Assembly: GCF_000215935.2 (NCBI RefSeq)
Contig: NZ_AFNU02000007.1
Span: 1 to 64,000 of the forward strand
Direction: 5' to 3'
Length of the DNA: 64,000 nt
From: Haloplasma contractile SSD-17B
GTDB taxonomy: Bacteria > Bacillota_I > Bacilli_A > Haloplasmatales > Haloplasmataceae
The position numbers and the translations under genes were made by a program. Below the pieces are notes generated by a model, which saw only the letters and a list, made by a program, of their open reading frames with translations, was not told the origin of the DNA and searched no databases. Below are positions 51,095-60,089 of the stretch, piece after piece (position 1 is the first letter of the stretch; every line of letters begins with the position of its first letter).

Positions 51095-51913
51095 TTATTC
51101 TCCTTGTTTAATTAACTCAATCATAAACTTAATAATATTTACAATGAGCTCAATAATCACAATTATTATAACAATAAAGAATATGGTCTGTAAGATATGA
51201 GGTGCATATTCAAATACTGGATACTCATCGACTATATCCTGATTAAATCTATAAGGGTGTGCTGCTATAATGATGATTATAACCACATCAACCACACTCT
51301 TCATTACATCAATTAACACCGTTTTAATGAAGAATTTTAACATATAGAATCCTGTAGCGATTGCTACACTGATAATGATTACATTCGATAGCCACTCTAA
51401 ATCATCAGATGATATTAAGAGGAACAATCGTTCATCTGTATAGTGTTCAAAGATAAAAAGTGTACCATAATGTAGTCTAATACCAATTAAACTAATTAAT
51501 AAGATGATTAAAGCAATTAACCCGAATCTATTTGGTTTTTTTTTCTTCGTTTGTCTATTCTTCTTACTGTTCACGATCGTTTCATCTATACTTTTTACCT
51601 GATTCTGTTTCTTAGACTCCAATTTATCTTTTAGTTCATTAATACCCTTTATAAAGCGCTCATTTAAATCAATCCCACCACACTTCAGTATTAAATACAC
51701 GAGGCTAACAATTCCAAAGTTAAATATAAAACGCGTTGGTAAATCAAAACCAAATTTCCATAAATTTAAGTAATCTAAGTTCATAAACGGAAATAAAGTA
51801 ACACCTTGATTGACTACAGAACCTATAAAAGAAAAAATGATGTCTACAAGCAATAAGATGCTCGCATAAAACAATAGATATTTTAACACTTGTTTTTCAT
51901 CCCCTGTGTTCAT
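51095..51913 (-). CDS. Six-helix membrane protein with basic loop, unknown
   Basis: A 272-residue protein with six predicted transmembrane segments (near residues 12-34, 62-78, 130-147, 174-195, 205-222 and 240-262). A strongly basic cytoplasmic loop (KKNRQTKKKKPNRFG) lies between helices 2 and 3. No transport or enzyme motif seen. AAGGAAGTG precedes the ATG at moderate spacing. Confidence 0.65.
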   Translation of the reverse strand: MNTGDEKQVLKYLLFYASILLLVDIIFSFIGSVVNQGVTLFPFMNLDYLNLWKFGFDLPTRFIFNFGIVSLVYLILKCGGIDLNERFIKGINELKDKLESKKQNQVKSIDETIVNSKKNRQTKKKKPNRFGLIALIILLISLIGIRLHYGTLFIFEHYTDERLFLLISSDDLEWLSNVIIISVAIATGFYMLKFFIKTVLIDVMKSVVDVVIIIIIAAHPYRFNQDIVDEYPVFEYAPHILQTIFFIVIIIVIIELIVNIIKFMIELIKQGE

Positions 51914-52091
51914 AACTCACACACTTCCTTTTGTATAATTTTATCTAATTACATTGTCATTTATTTAGTAGTCAAAGTCAAGGTCTTTGGAAAATAATGT
52001 TAATAGTTGATTCTTAGATAGATTACGTATTAATTGTTACTCTTTTGAATACAGATTTAATACAAGTAAAATTCGTTAGGAGTTGAATCAT

Positions 52092-52985
52092 ATGAGAGTA
52101 CTCAGTTCAATTCTAATAATAGCTACCTGTATCTTTAGTTCATTCATAACTTTAACCTACGCTATCATGTTTCATACCGGATATTTTTCAGGAAATATAG
52201 CGATTGTCTTATTCGAGATTCTTAGAATTGGATCAGTTGTATCCTACACAGTCCTATTATTTAGTAATATGAAACGGCATCAAAATCTCCCCTTCATAAT
52301 AGCATTATCTTATACCATCCTAGCTGTATTTTGTGTGGTATATTTTAGAACTCCTTATATATTCCCTAATTCTATGAAGCAAGCAATAATCGAGTCAATC
52401 GTCTCAGGATTATTACTATTGTCATTTATATACAATCAGTCGTATACTCATTTTAAGCGCACTTTATTGAATGCTCTTTCTATTAAACTCATGCTATCTT
52501 TCATAACGATCCTATATCGATTTTTATCTAGGGACGTATACATGATTCTATTACCGATTTTAACGGTGTCAGCAAATACACTTCTAGTTCTTTTCTTTAT
52601 ACAATTGATTATTGATTTACAGGTCACTAGAGAGCATCCTATTTGTTCAACACCCAATACACTTAACCAGGTGACAAAGACAGGTTTGTATATCAATGTA
52701 ATTTCCGGTATCATTACTTTTTTCAGTTTAATAGCCATCTCAATTATCAAACTATCAATTATAAACTTTAGTACTGAACCAGTGATTACGTTATTTTTAT
52801 TTTTCCTAGTCCTCTTCCTAATGCTATGCCTGATGTCTATCTATCACAGTCACAAGGTATTGAATGGTGAAAAAGATCAATTAACTCACGCTATTTTATA
52901 TGGAATATTATCAGTTTCAAACGTTGGTACCCTTTTACTTTTCATAGGGAGTAATGAACAACTAAACGCAAAGAACACTCAATAA
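52092..52985 (+). CDS. Eight-helix membrane protein, unknown
   Basis: A 297-residue protein with eight predicted transmembrane helices spread evenly from residue 5 to 290 and short loops, without recognisable motif. The layout resembles histidine-kinase-type 7/8TM sensor modules or small transporters, but no signaling domain is attached. ATG at 52092 has TAGGAG nine bases upstream; TTG three codons earlier is less likely. Divergent from the gene at 51095-51913. Confidence 0.65.
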   Translation: MRVLSSILIIATCIFSSFITLTYAIMFHTGYFSGNIAIVLFEILRIGSVVSYTVLLFSNMKRHQNLPFIIALSYTILAVFCVVYFRTPYIFPNSMKQAIIESIVSGLLLLSFIYNQSYTHFKRTLLNALSIKLMLSFITILYRFLSRDVYMILLPILTVSANTLLVLFFIQLIIDLQVTREHPICSTPNTLNQVTKTGLYINVISGIITFFSLIAISIIKLSIINFSTEPVITLFLFFLVLFLMLCLMSIYHSHKVLNGEKDQLTHAILYGILSVSNVGTLLLFIGSNEQLNAKNTQ

Positions 52986-52986
52986 A

Positions 52987-53028
52987 TAAAAAGAACGTAA
53001 TCTGAGTTAATAAGAATACGTTCTTTTA
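52987..53028. terminator. Bidirectional terminator
   Basis: AAAAGAACGTA pairs with TACGTTCTTTT between convergent genes. Confidence 0.85.
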
Positions 53029-53089
53029 TTATTTATTAAATCAATATCGTCAGTTAAACGTTTAATTCACTAACGCAGATATAAGAGAA

Positions 53090-54169
53090 TTAAAAAGCCA
53101 TCACCTTTTTGGTAGATTGGTTGTAAAAGTTGACGTGACGTTTCTTTAACTCTCGTAATTTGTACTTCTCTGCAAAGTTTAATTTAACTGTTAACCGTTC
53201 TTTTTTATTGGTCAACAAATACCTAAGTGGTGATTGTTTTCTTGCATCGAGCAGCGCTTTAATAAAATGCTTGCTCACTACAAATTGCTGCTTAAGTTCA
53301 TCTGTTGTCTGTTTTAGTCGAATGTAATCGGTGTTTAAGCTCATTAAGCTATGTTTATATTCATTCATTGTTTCACGTGTTTGTTTAAACTTATCCCGTG
53401 CTGTCATGTATTTATTTTTAAACGTTGATGATTGTTTGTATTCTTTTTTTAACGTCCTATGAGTTGCAGTCAATACAGATAACCTTGATTCTAGTTTTTC
53501 TAACTCTTCTTTATTACTTAAATACTCATCTCTCAATTCATCTAAATCACACTTAAGTTGTTTTCGTTCTGCTTCAAGTATACTAACGTCTCGCTTCAAT
53601 GAGCGATTCTCTTTAAAAACCTGCTTGTTTTTCTTTTCTTGTTCATCATAAAGAATTTCAAGTTCACGATTCTCCTCTTCAAGTGCCATGATATAATCAT
53701 TTTTTCGATTAGATGAACAAACGATGTGTTCATAGTAGCGAATATCAAAATCATTGATCATCTGTTCATTATCAGGGTAATAAAATAAATAAATACATTT
53801 TGAAACGAAGTACAATTCCTTAATAGAGTTCATAAATTTATTTGGATCTAGTTCTTCAAACTTTATATGTTTCACTCCGTTTGCATAACTGTTAATCATG
53901 GATAACTCATCAAGCTCATTATACTCTAAATCGATCAGAAAATAGTTTTGAACAACAGTAGACTTTAAATAATGTCCTAAAGAACCCTGAGTGACATCTA
54001 AGTTCTCGACCTCTACTACAAACCGAATTAAACTTTCCAAGTAAATCTGCATGGCCACATACACTAAACCACTTTTACATCCCAGTGTCTGATCGATATC
54101 TAGATACCGATCATAGAGTTCAGAGTCTAACCCCTTTACAAATTTAAACATTTCATTATTCATTTTCAT
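53090..54169 (-). CDS. DUF4145-like domain plus long coiled coil
   Basis: A 359-residue soluble protein. Residues about 15-130 are helical (LVYVAMQIYLESLIRFVVEV, GSLGHYLKSTVVQNYFLI, then SMINSYANGVKHIKFEEL) and resemble the DUF4145/HsdR N-terminal accessory domain. Residues about 160-320 form a continuous heptad coiled coil rich in Glu/Lys (LEEENRELEILYDEQEKKNK). The C-terminus is basic. This could be a structural, DNA-associated or defence-related protein; no nuclease motif is seen. GGGGATGG precedes the ATG. Monocistronic. Confidence 0.5.
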   Translation of the reverse strand: MKMNNEMFKFVKGLDSELYDRYLDIDQTLGCKSGLVYVAMQIYLESLIRFVVEVENLDVTQGSLGHYLKSTVVQNYFLIDLEYNELDELSMINSYANGVKHIKFEELDPNKFMNSIKELYFVSKCIYLFYYPDNEQMINDFDIRYYEHIVCSSNRKNDYIMALEEENRELEILYDEQEKKNKQVFKENRSLKRDVSILEAERKQLKCDLDELRDEYLSNKEELEKLESRLSVLTATHRTLKKEYKQSSTFKNKYMTARDKFKQTRETMNEYKHSLMSLNTDYIRLKQTTDELKQQFVVSKHFIKALLDARKQSPLRYLLTNKKERLTVKLNFAEKYKLRELKKRHVNFYNQSTKKVMAF

Positions 54170-54312
54170 ATAACCATCCCCTTTTTCATAATTAGAGTCC
54201 CTAACTCTTTATACACTAATTATAGCATACTTTCTTACCATATATTGTAATAAACTGAATGAATGAGTGATTAGATGTCAGATTTTGTTACTCTAAGCAA
54301 CTTAATACAACA

Positions 54313-54350
54313 TAAAAAAACGGCCACTCTAAAAAGAATGTCCGTTTTGA
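54313..54350 (-). terminator. Rho-independent terminator
   Basis: AAAACGGCCA pairs with TGTCCGTTTT (mismatches in the middle), with a T-run on the minus strand, after the gene ending at 54361. Confidence 0.8.
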
Positions 54351-54360
54351 GCGTAAGCTA

Positions 54361-55977
54361 CTAGTCGTCTTCTAGCTCAGAAAACTCAATATATTCATAA
54401 TCAAATAGTAATGGGTTACGCTGATAAATATAGTGTATATCTTGCTCATGTTTTTGTTCATATAATGCATCTATATAATCATTTAGATCGAACGGGTCTC
54501 CTTTAAATGTTCCATAGGTCGTATCTGCTATGTCTTTATACATCCCCTTGTCATTACGTTCAAGATTATAATGCTTCAATAGTAATCCATACTCTTTTTC
54601 TTCAGATACTGCCAAGAAATTGTAATAAGGAAGATCTGAGGTCAGTAACAAGTAGTCCTCTGTTTTTGTCACTTCATGGGCAATCTCAAAACCATCTACT
54701 TTTAATTGAACAGAGTCAAGGTAACCTGTTTTTAAATCATAATACATCTTCTTCCACTCGTGTTCTACATATCCACTAAGAAATTGGTGCTTTGCAAGAT
54801 AAGTCTTTTCTATATATTCATCATTATTGTCTCTAATATCATTATAAATGTCCTTACCCGAAATTACAACAACCTGACCTGATGACTGGTCGTATGCCTG
54901 CGAGCGTTCGACTATCCTCTCAACAGATTGATCTTCAAGGTGTTTAATTTTACTCTCGTATATAATTTCATCATCATCACTTGCATCACAGGTTGTTAAA
55001 CCACATTCAGTAACAACAATGTACTCATTTGGATATCGCTCGATTATTTCGCTTTTATAAGCGGATACCCTAAGTGAATCATAGTGATTGTCAAACTCAG
55101 TTCGTATCTTCGTAATTACTTGACCATCTAAATAAGTATTATGAATCTCTTTTTTTATGATTCTAACTTCCTCATCATAAGGATCACTAAATGGTTTATG
55201 TATTAAATAATGAGTGACGCGATTTTGATGATCGTACTGATACTCCACATAGGTTCCTGATTCAACCAACTCGTGTTTATGCGTTTCCGTGCTATAAACA
55301 CGGTATTCATCATCAAAAACTTTAAACGTCAGTTTAGAACCCGAATCCAACTCAGTGATTTTCACATCCTCTAACTCTTTGCACACTTGTTTCCGATTGT
55401 TTGTCACCGGTTCTGTTTGATAAATCAAATTATTATACTGGTCATAATACGTACACCCTACAAGTGGTGGAACATGGTTGCGCTTCACATAATGAAATTG
55501 TGCCACTAGTACAATTACCAAAAGTACAGCAACTGAAATCACAATTCCTAGTCTTGATAACGTTCGATGCTCATCAATATGTTCTTGTCTTTTCATATAC
55601 TTATAGCGTAAGGCTACAAGGTAAATTACGACTACTGAGATTAGCGCATATAATCCAATATGCTTGATATAAAACCAATACGTAGTATATATAGGTTCAA
55701 ATTTAAATAAAACGATGAAACCAGCTAATATATAGATTCCATGTTTCAAATGAAATAAGTTGCCTTCATGTGGACTTCGGTTAAATATGCGTTTAATCAC
55801 TAGATTATAGAACGTGCTAACCGTTACTAAAACAAGTCCTATAATGAGCAGTAACGACACCACATCAGACAATGAACCCCGTATGTAGTTGGCATTTATA
55901 AAATAGACCATAACCGCCAGTATAAACGGTAAAATTCCACATCTAAAAATCTTAACCCTCTTAATATCATCATCCAT
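54361..55977 (-). CDS. Tandem paralogue B: 4-5 helix membrane protein with large outer domain
   Basis: A 538-residue protein with five hydrophobic segments in residues 1-170 (the last, IVISVAVLLVIVLVAQFHYV, precedes the outside). A large strand-rich domain follows that starts at VPPLVGCTYYDQYNNLIYQT. Two YD-repeat-like blocks occur: YYDQYNNLIY and VEYQYDHQNRVTHYLI. About half of the residues align by eye with the protein at 56245-57864, including GSKLTFKV and the C-terminal YIYQRNPLLFDYEY. A probable cell-surface protein of unknown role. GGGAGGG precedes the ATG. Confidence 0.75.
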   Translation of the reverse strand: MDDDIKRVKIFRCGILPFILAVMVYFINANYIRGSLSDVVSLLLIIGLVLVTVSTFYNLVIKRIFNRSPHEGNLFHLKHGIYILAGFIVLFKFEPIYTTYWFYIKHIGLYALISVVVIYLVALRYKYMKRQEHIDEHRTLSRLGIVISVAVLLVIVLVAQFHYVKRNHVPPLVGCTYYDQYNNLIYQTEPVTNNRKQVCKELEDVKITELDSGSKLTFKVFDDEYRVYSTETHKHELVESGTYVEYQYDHQNRVTHYLIHKPFSDPYDEEVRIIKKEIHNTYLDGQVITKIRTEFDNHYDSLRVSAYKSEIIERYPNEYIVVTECGLTTCDASDDDEIIYESKIKHLEDQSVERIVERSQAYDQSSGQVVVISGKDIYNDIRDNNDEYIEKTYLAKHQFLSGYVEHEWKKMYYDLKTGYLDSVQLKVDGFEIAHEVTKTEDYLLLTSDLPYYNFLAVSEEKEYGLLLKHYNLERNDKGMYKDIADTTYGTFKGDPFDLNDYIDALYEQKHEQDIHYIYQRNPLLFDYEYIEFSELEDD

Positions 55978-56107
55978 TTATATACCCTCCCATTATAATG
56001 TTAAAAAAACTATCTTTATAAGGTTTTATAAGTCCTTCTTTAAAAAAGATAACCCTCCTCAACTATATATACGTAATTTTAACGCATAAATCTTAATACA
56101 TGAAAAT

Positions 56108-56159
56108 AAAAAGAAAGAATTAAGAATTTCCTTATATGGAAACTCTTAATCCTTTTTTG
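56108..56159 (-). terminator. Rho-independent terminator
   Basis: ATTAAGAGTTTCC pairs with GGAAATTCTTAAT, with a T-rich tail on the minus strand. Very similar sequence forms the terminator of the thi operon at 60041-60088. Confidence 0.8.
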
Positions 56160-56244
56160 TATTGAAAATTTTACAGTGTAATATTATTTTTAACGTAATA
56201 TTTTCAATAATACCATCGTTCTCAACATAAGTTAATATACTCTA

Positions 56245-57864
56245 CTATTCTGTTAGACGCTGCTTAAAGTCTTCTTCGTAATCAAATAACAATGGATTTT
56301 TTTGATAAATGAACTGAACTTTTTTGTAGTTCGGACTAAGCATATACCCTGTGTAGTCATTAAACTGTTTAATATTTACCCCTATCAGATTTTGATCACC
56401 ATCTGCATGTGTTTTAGGATACATTCCATTTTCTTGTCGTCTCAGGTTATGGTGTTTCAACTTAGTCCCGTATTCTTGTTCTTCTATAATTGTCAGTAAG
56501 TTATAATCTTGATGATCTGAACTCAAGATTATTCGTTTGTCGTGGATTTCTACCTCATGGTTTACTTGGAATTCATCCATATTGATTGATATATTTTTTA
56601 AGAAATCAGTGTCTTTAGAGTAAAACACTTCTTTAACCAAACGGGACAGTTGAGATGTATCCTGTTCTTCAATAAATTGATCTAAATAAAATCGGTTTGC
56701 AAATGATGAATCATAAATAGCATATTCGGTAAGTTCTAAGAATTCATCACTCTGACTTAAGAATCGACTGACCTGATTATCCTCATAATTAATTAGGATA
56801 TTATACATCTGCTCTGTACCTTGCCCTTCAGATGCTTCATTACTACACGACAGGTCATCACACCTATTCACAACTATTTCTCCATCCGAAATACCATCAC
56901 TTGCTGGAATAACCAGTTTACTGTGGTATATAATCTTAGCGTTATTGGTTGTATGAACCGACTTTACAGTGTCAATTCCGTAGGTATTTTGGATTGTTTT
57001 TGTAAAGATATAATCGATTTCATCTCCCCTACCTTCACCAATATGATAATCATCCTCTATATAAGTAATTGAGTAGTCAGTTACTCGTCCTAGTGAATCA
57101 TACTGGTATTCGATTTCAGAGGTGATGACTTTTTTCTCGACTTCTTTTCTCAAATCATGCTCATACATTAAACCTTCTTTAAATACATATTCTTCCTCAA
57201 CGGTAAACGATAACTTACTACCAGTTTCTGTTTTCTCAATCTCAACATTTTCTAACTCAGGACATACTCCCTTAAACTGAGATTCATATATTAAATGATT
57301 ATAGTCATCATAATAAGAGCATCCATATATTGGTGGTATGTGATAACGATTGATATACCATATTTGTAGATTTGAAACCACAATTAAAAAGATGGTTACT
57401 GCTATCAAGAGATAGAATTTAGCGAAATTTCTATTGCTTTGCCTAAATTTATCTGGGTCCACTAAAAATGGATCTGTTCCTGCTATGTATAAATAGCGTT
57501 TAACCGCTAAAAACACTGCAACAAAAGCCAAAATTCCAAAGAATGAAATATGCTTAATATGAAACCAGTAAGTAGCATAAGGTGGTTCATAAGTAAATAA
57601 TAGGACTAGTACTCCTACTATAATTAATAGTCGTTTAAGATGCTTAAAGACTCCTTCTTTTGGATTTCCATGAAATACAACTTTAATAATACTCGTATAA
57701 ATCATAGTCCCTGGAATCAGAATTGCTAAAGCGCGAATAAGTAAAGCGACCGCATCAAAGACGGGTCCGCTTAAATAATATTTATTAACATAATGAGTGA
57801 CTACTAAAATCAATATAGATACTAAAACAACCGCAATGAGATTAAATTTTTGTTTACGTGTCAT
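56245..57864 (-). CDS. Tandem paralogue A: membrane protein with YD-like outer domain
   Basis: A 539-residue protein with the same plan as 54361-55977: five hydrophobic segments in the first 170 residues, then a large outer part beginning IPPIYGCSYYDDYNHLIYES. The YD-like block is EYQYDSLGRVTDYSITYI. The end, FIYQKNPLLFDYEEDF, matches the paralogue. GGGAGG precedes the ATG. It follows the small gene 57925-58272 by 60 bases and may share its transcript. Function unknown. Confidence 0.75.
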   Translation of the reverse strand: MTRKQKFNLIAVVLVSILILVVTHYVNKYYLSGPVFDAVALLIRALAILIPGTMIYTSIIKVVFHGNPKEGVFKHLKRLLIIVGVLVLLFTYEPPYATYWFHIKHISFFGILAFVAVFLAVKRYLYIAGTDPFLVDPDKFRQSNRNFAKFYLLIAVTIFLIVVSNLQIWYINRYHIPPIYGCSYYDDYNHLIYESQFKGVCPELENVEIEKTETGSKLSFTVEEEYVFKEGLMYEHDLRKEVEKKVITSEIEYQYDSLGRVTDYSITYIEDDYHIGEGRGDEIDYIFTKTIQNTYGIDTVKSVHTTNNAKIIYHSKLVIPASDGISDGEIVVNRCDDLSCSNEASEGQGTEQMYNILINYEDNQVSRFLSQSDEFLELTEYAIYDSSFANRFYLDQFIEEQDTSQLSRLVKEVFYSKDTDFLKNISINMDEFQVNHEVEIHDKRIILSSDHQDYNLLTIIEEQEYGTKLKHHNLRRQENGMYPKTHADGDQNLIGVNIKQFNDYTGYMLSPNYKKVQFIYQKNPLLFDYEEDFKQRLTE

Positions 57865-57924
57865 TTCTATTTTCCTCCCTAATTATAATATTATAATTAT
57901 GTTTTTTTTAGTGAGAGGAAATGA

Positions 57925-58272
57925 TCAACACCTATACACCATCAACTTACTTGGTTGAACTGTTTTATAATCAAAATTCTTATCCTTATAAGAAACAAAA
58001 ACCTTTCTGTGTAACTTAGGAAGCGGGGTATAATTGCTAATTCTGACACGAATAATAACCTCTGTAGGGTAATAGATCACAAATAAATAATAGATTGGAA
58101 TGAGGAGTAAAATCAATACATAAAAAACATTAACATTCGCTTGTGGATTCAGCTGAACGTTATATAGTATAGAAGATGGTATTTGTAAAATACGATACGC
58201 TTGTATAACAAAGATCATTAAACCTACAATACCAAATAACAAGTATGTTTTAATTTTATGTGACTTTGACAA
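57925..58272 (-). CDS. Small two-helix membrane protein
   Basis: A 115-residue protein starting with TTG at 58272 behind GGGGGTGG. Helices lie at about 9-27 (YLLFGIVGLMIFVIQAYRIL) and 48-68. A basic strand-rich tail (IIRVRISNYTPLPKLHRKVF) follows. No family recognised. It is placed directly upstream of the paralogous membrane genes, so it may belong to the same system. Confidence 0.6.
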   Translation of the reverse strand: MSKSHKIKTYLLFGIVGLMIFVIQAYRILQIPSSILYNVQLNPQANVNVFYVLILLLIPIYYLFVIYYPTEVIIRVRISNYTPLPKLHRKVFVSYKDKNFDYKTVQPSKLMVYRC

Positions 58273-58501
58273 ACTACCACCCCCTAATTTTTAAAAAAGA
58301 CATAAAAGATAAAGTATATAATTTAAATATATGCCATTTTTTTATAATAAGTACTGAATTTAGAATCAAAATCTAAATGCCATTGTTCATAGATCAGTAT
58401 GGTTAAATTCAGAAATTTAGCTACACTGATTTAATTATATTGAATCTATTTTATATTCATTATATGGTATATACTGGTAAAAGTAAAGTGAGGCCTTATA
58501 A

Positions 58502-58547
58502 AAAAAGATTATAAATCCCCTCGGATGAAGATTTATAATCTCATTTC
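58502..58547 (-). terminator. Orphan terminator at the edge of an IS relic
   Basis: AGATTATAAATC pairs with GATTTATAATCT, followed by a T-run on the minus strand. The sequence upstream on that strand is the opposite-strand transposase relic, so the gene it once closed is missing. Confidence 0.7.
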
Positions 58548-59230
58548 GATTGATGGTTTCTCTATTCGTAAATGTGCAAAATCAGCATTCCACTGCGTTC
58601 TACTGGAGACAAAAGATTCTGGATGCAATAAAGCAATTTGTAAGAAGAGGAGATGTTGATGGACTCGTAGAAGCGGGTGAGACTTTTTTCTTAGAAAGTT
58701 TTAAAAGGCAACATAAGAAAAATAAACAATTTAAAATGCCTAGAAAGGTTCATAAACGTGGGGGACAAGCGAGAACTAGAGGCATTAGTAAGGAATACGT
58801 ATGTGTATCGACTGCAATTGATAGAAAAGGAAATATAATAGTAGAAATGACTAATAAAGGCAGGGTATCAAGTGATAATTTAAAACGGTTATATAAACAT
58901 CATAGTGAAGAAGAATCGATTGTATGCACCGATAGTCATCGAAGTTATGATAGATTAACTAAAGACCTAAAACTAACTCATGTAAAGTTGAAGGGCAGCA
59001 AAATAAAAGAAGGAATCTACCACATTCAAAGGGTAAATTCATTCTATTCAAAATTAAAGAAATGGATAGGTCGATTTAACGGTGTATCAACCAAACATGT
59101 ATCTAACTATCTAGGTTGGTTTAAATGGCTTGAGATTTTTAAAGAAGAAAAAGAAAAGGTTAAGATGCGTTATCTATTCCTACCTAGTAATCAACATTAC
59201 ACCAATACAATACAAAGATTGAAAATATAA
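58548..59230 (+). pseudogene. IS1595 (ISXO2-like) transposase relic
   Basis: About 225 codons of an ISXO2-type transposase remain: RRGDVDGLVEAGETFFLESF, CTDSHRSYDRLTKDLKLTHV and the terminal HIQRVNSFYSKLKKWIGRFN. DDE residues are partly visible (Glu in ETFF, Asp in TDSH). The usual N-terminal zinc ribbon of about 90 residues is absent, since sequence before 58548 is unrelated. At the left end, DGFSIRKCAK is read in one frame and STAFYWRQKILDAI in another, so a small deletion and frameshift also occurred. The element is inactive. Terminal repeats were not found. Confidence 0.8.
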
Positions 59231-59286
59231 GTAGTAGAATACCTAATTTTATATAAATAACCTATAGCATCTTTATCACTACTTAA

Positions 59287-59330
59287 ATAAAAAAGAGCAT
59301 TCCGATATATATTGAAATACTCTTTCGTTT
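59287..59330 (-). terminator. Rho-independent terminator
   Basis: AAAGAGCATTCC pairs with GAAATACTCTTT (G-U and mismatch), with a T-run on the minus strand, just past the gene ending at 59338. Confidence 0.7.
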
Positions 59331-59337
59331 ATAGAAG

Positions 59338-59913
59338 TTATTCAAAATTAATATTAACGTCTTCTGAAAAGTCATTTTCTTTATACGAAAAAATGAAATA
59401 GACTTTATTTGAAATATCAAAAACTTTCTTTTTCGAACCATCTTTTGCAGATTCTAAAGATAACTCATCATAACCTTTTTCATTATAACCTACTATAAGT
59501 ATGTATTGGACATCGCCCACCATTTGTCGGTATGTTTTGATATTACTTATACATCGACTATGGTAACGAAAATTAGGTTCTACTATTATAATGTTTTCAG
59601 ATTTATCTAACAATGTGACAGCCCAATCAGAACATACATTATTTTCCTCTGGCTCATAGGAATAAATAACAAAAAGTGAACTGTCTATTTTTTCTGTATC
59701 ATGAATCTTGATATCATATGGTTTAGATGATTTACCTTCAAAACTAACTCTTGTCCCACTTGATGCAAGAAAACTTGTTTCAATTTTCTTTTTTAGCATA
59801 GGGTTTAAGTTTGGAAACCAATTACCTACAAAGTAGTTATAAGAACTCACACCGATAATAGTCATTAAAACTAGTAGTATTAAATACTTGATAATCCTCT
59901 TTTTCTTATTCAT
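59338..59913 (-). CDS. Membrane-anchored extracellular protein, unknown
   Basis: A 191-residue protein with a basic start, one N-terminal helix (YLILLVLMTIIGVSSYNYFV) and an outer mixed domain holding two Cys (NNVCSDWAV and SRCISN) that may form a disulfide. No lipobox and no family motif. GGGTGATG precedes the ATG. Monocistronic. Confidence 0.62.
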   Translation of the reverse strand: MNKKKRIIKYLILLVLMTIIGVSSYNYFVGNWFPNLNPMLKKKIETSFLASSGTRVSFEGKSSKPYDIKIHDTEKIDSSLFVIYSYEPEENNVCSDWAVTLLDKSENIIIVEPNFRYHSRCISNIKTYRQMVGDVQYILIVGYNEKGYDELSLESAKDGSKKKVFDISNKVYFIFSYKENDFSEDVNINFE

Positions 59914-60006
59914 AACATCACCCGTTTATATATTTTTTATTTACAGATACAATATTAACATATTTCTGATTAATTATAAATATGAATAAAAATCAACAAT
60001 CTTCTT

Positions 60007-60022
60007 TAACAGAGCCAAAATA
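60007..60022. repeat. 16-bp repeat, copy 2
   Basis: TAACAGAGCCAAAATA, identical to the copy at 49077-49092. It lies between the gene at 59338-59913 and the thi terminator, about 780 bases from the transposase relic. Confidence 0.4.
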
Positions 60023-60040
60023 TTTAAGTACCTACCTATA

Positions 60041-60088
60041 AAAAAAGATTAAGAAGCTCCTTATACCGGAAACTCTTAATCTTTTTTT
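60041..60088 (-). terminator. Terminator of the thi operon
   Basis: AAAAGATTAAGAG pairs with CTTCTTAATCTTTT, with a seven-T tail on the minus strand, directly after thiE. Confidence 0.85.
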
Positions 60089-60089
60089 G

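Noticed and set aside
53090-54169. Restriction-modification or other complete defence system around the coiled-coil gene
   Set aside because: No methylase, nuclease or helicase genes lie nearby, so a complete system is not supported.
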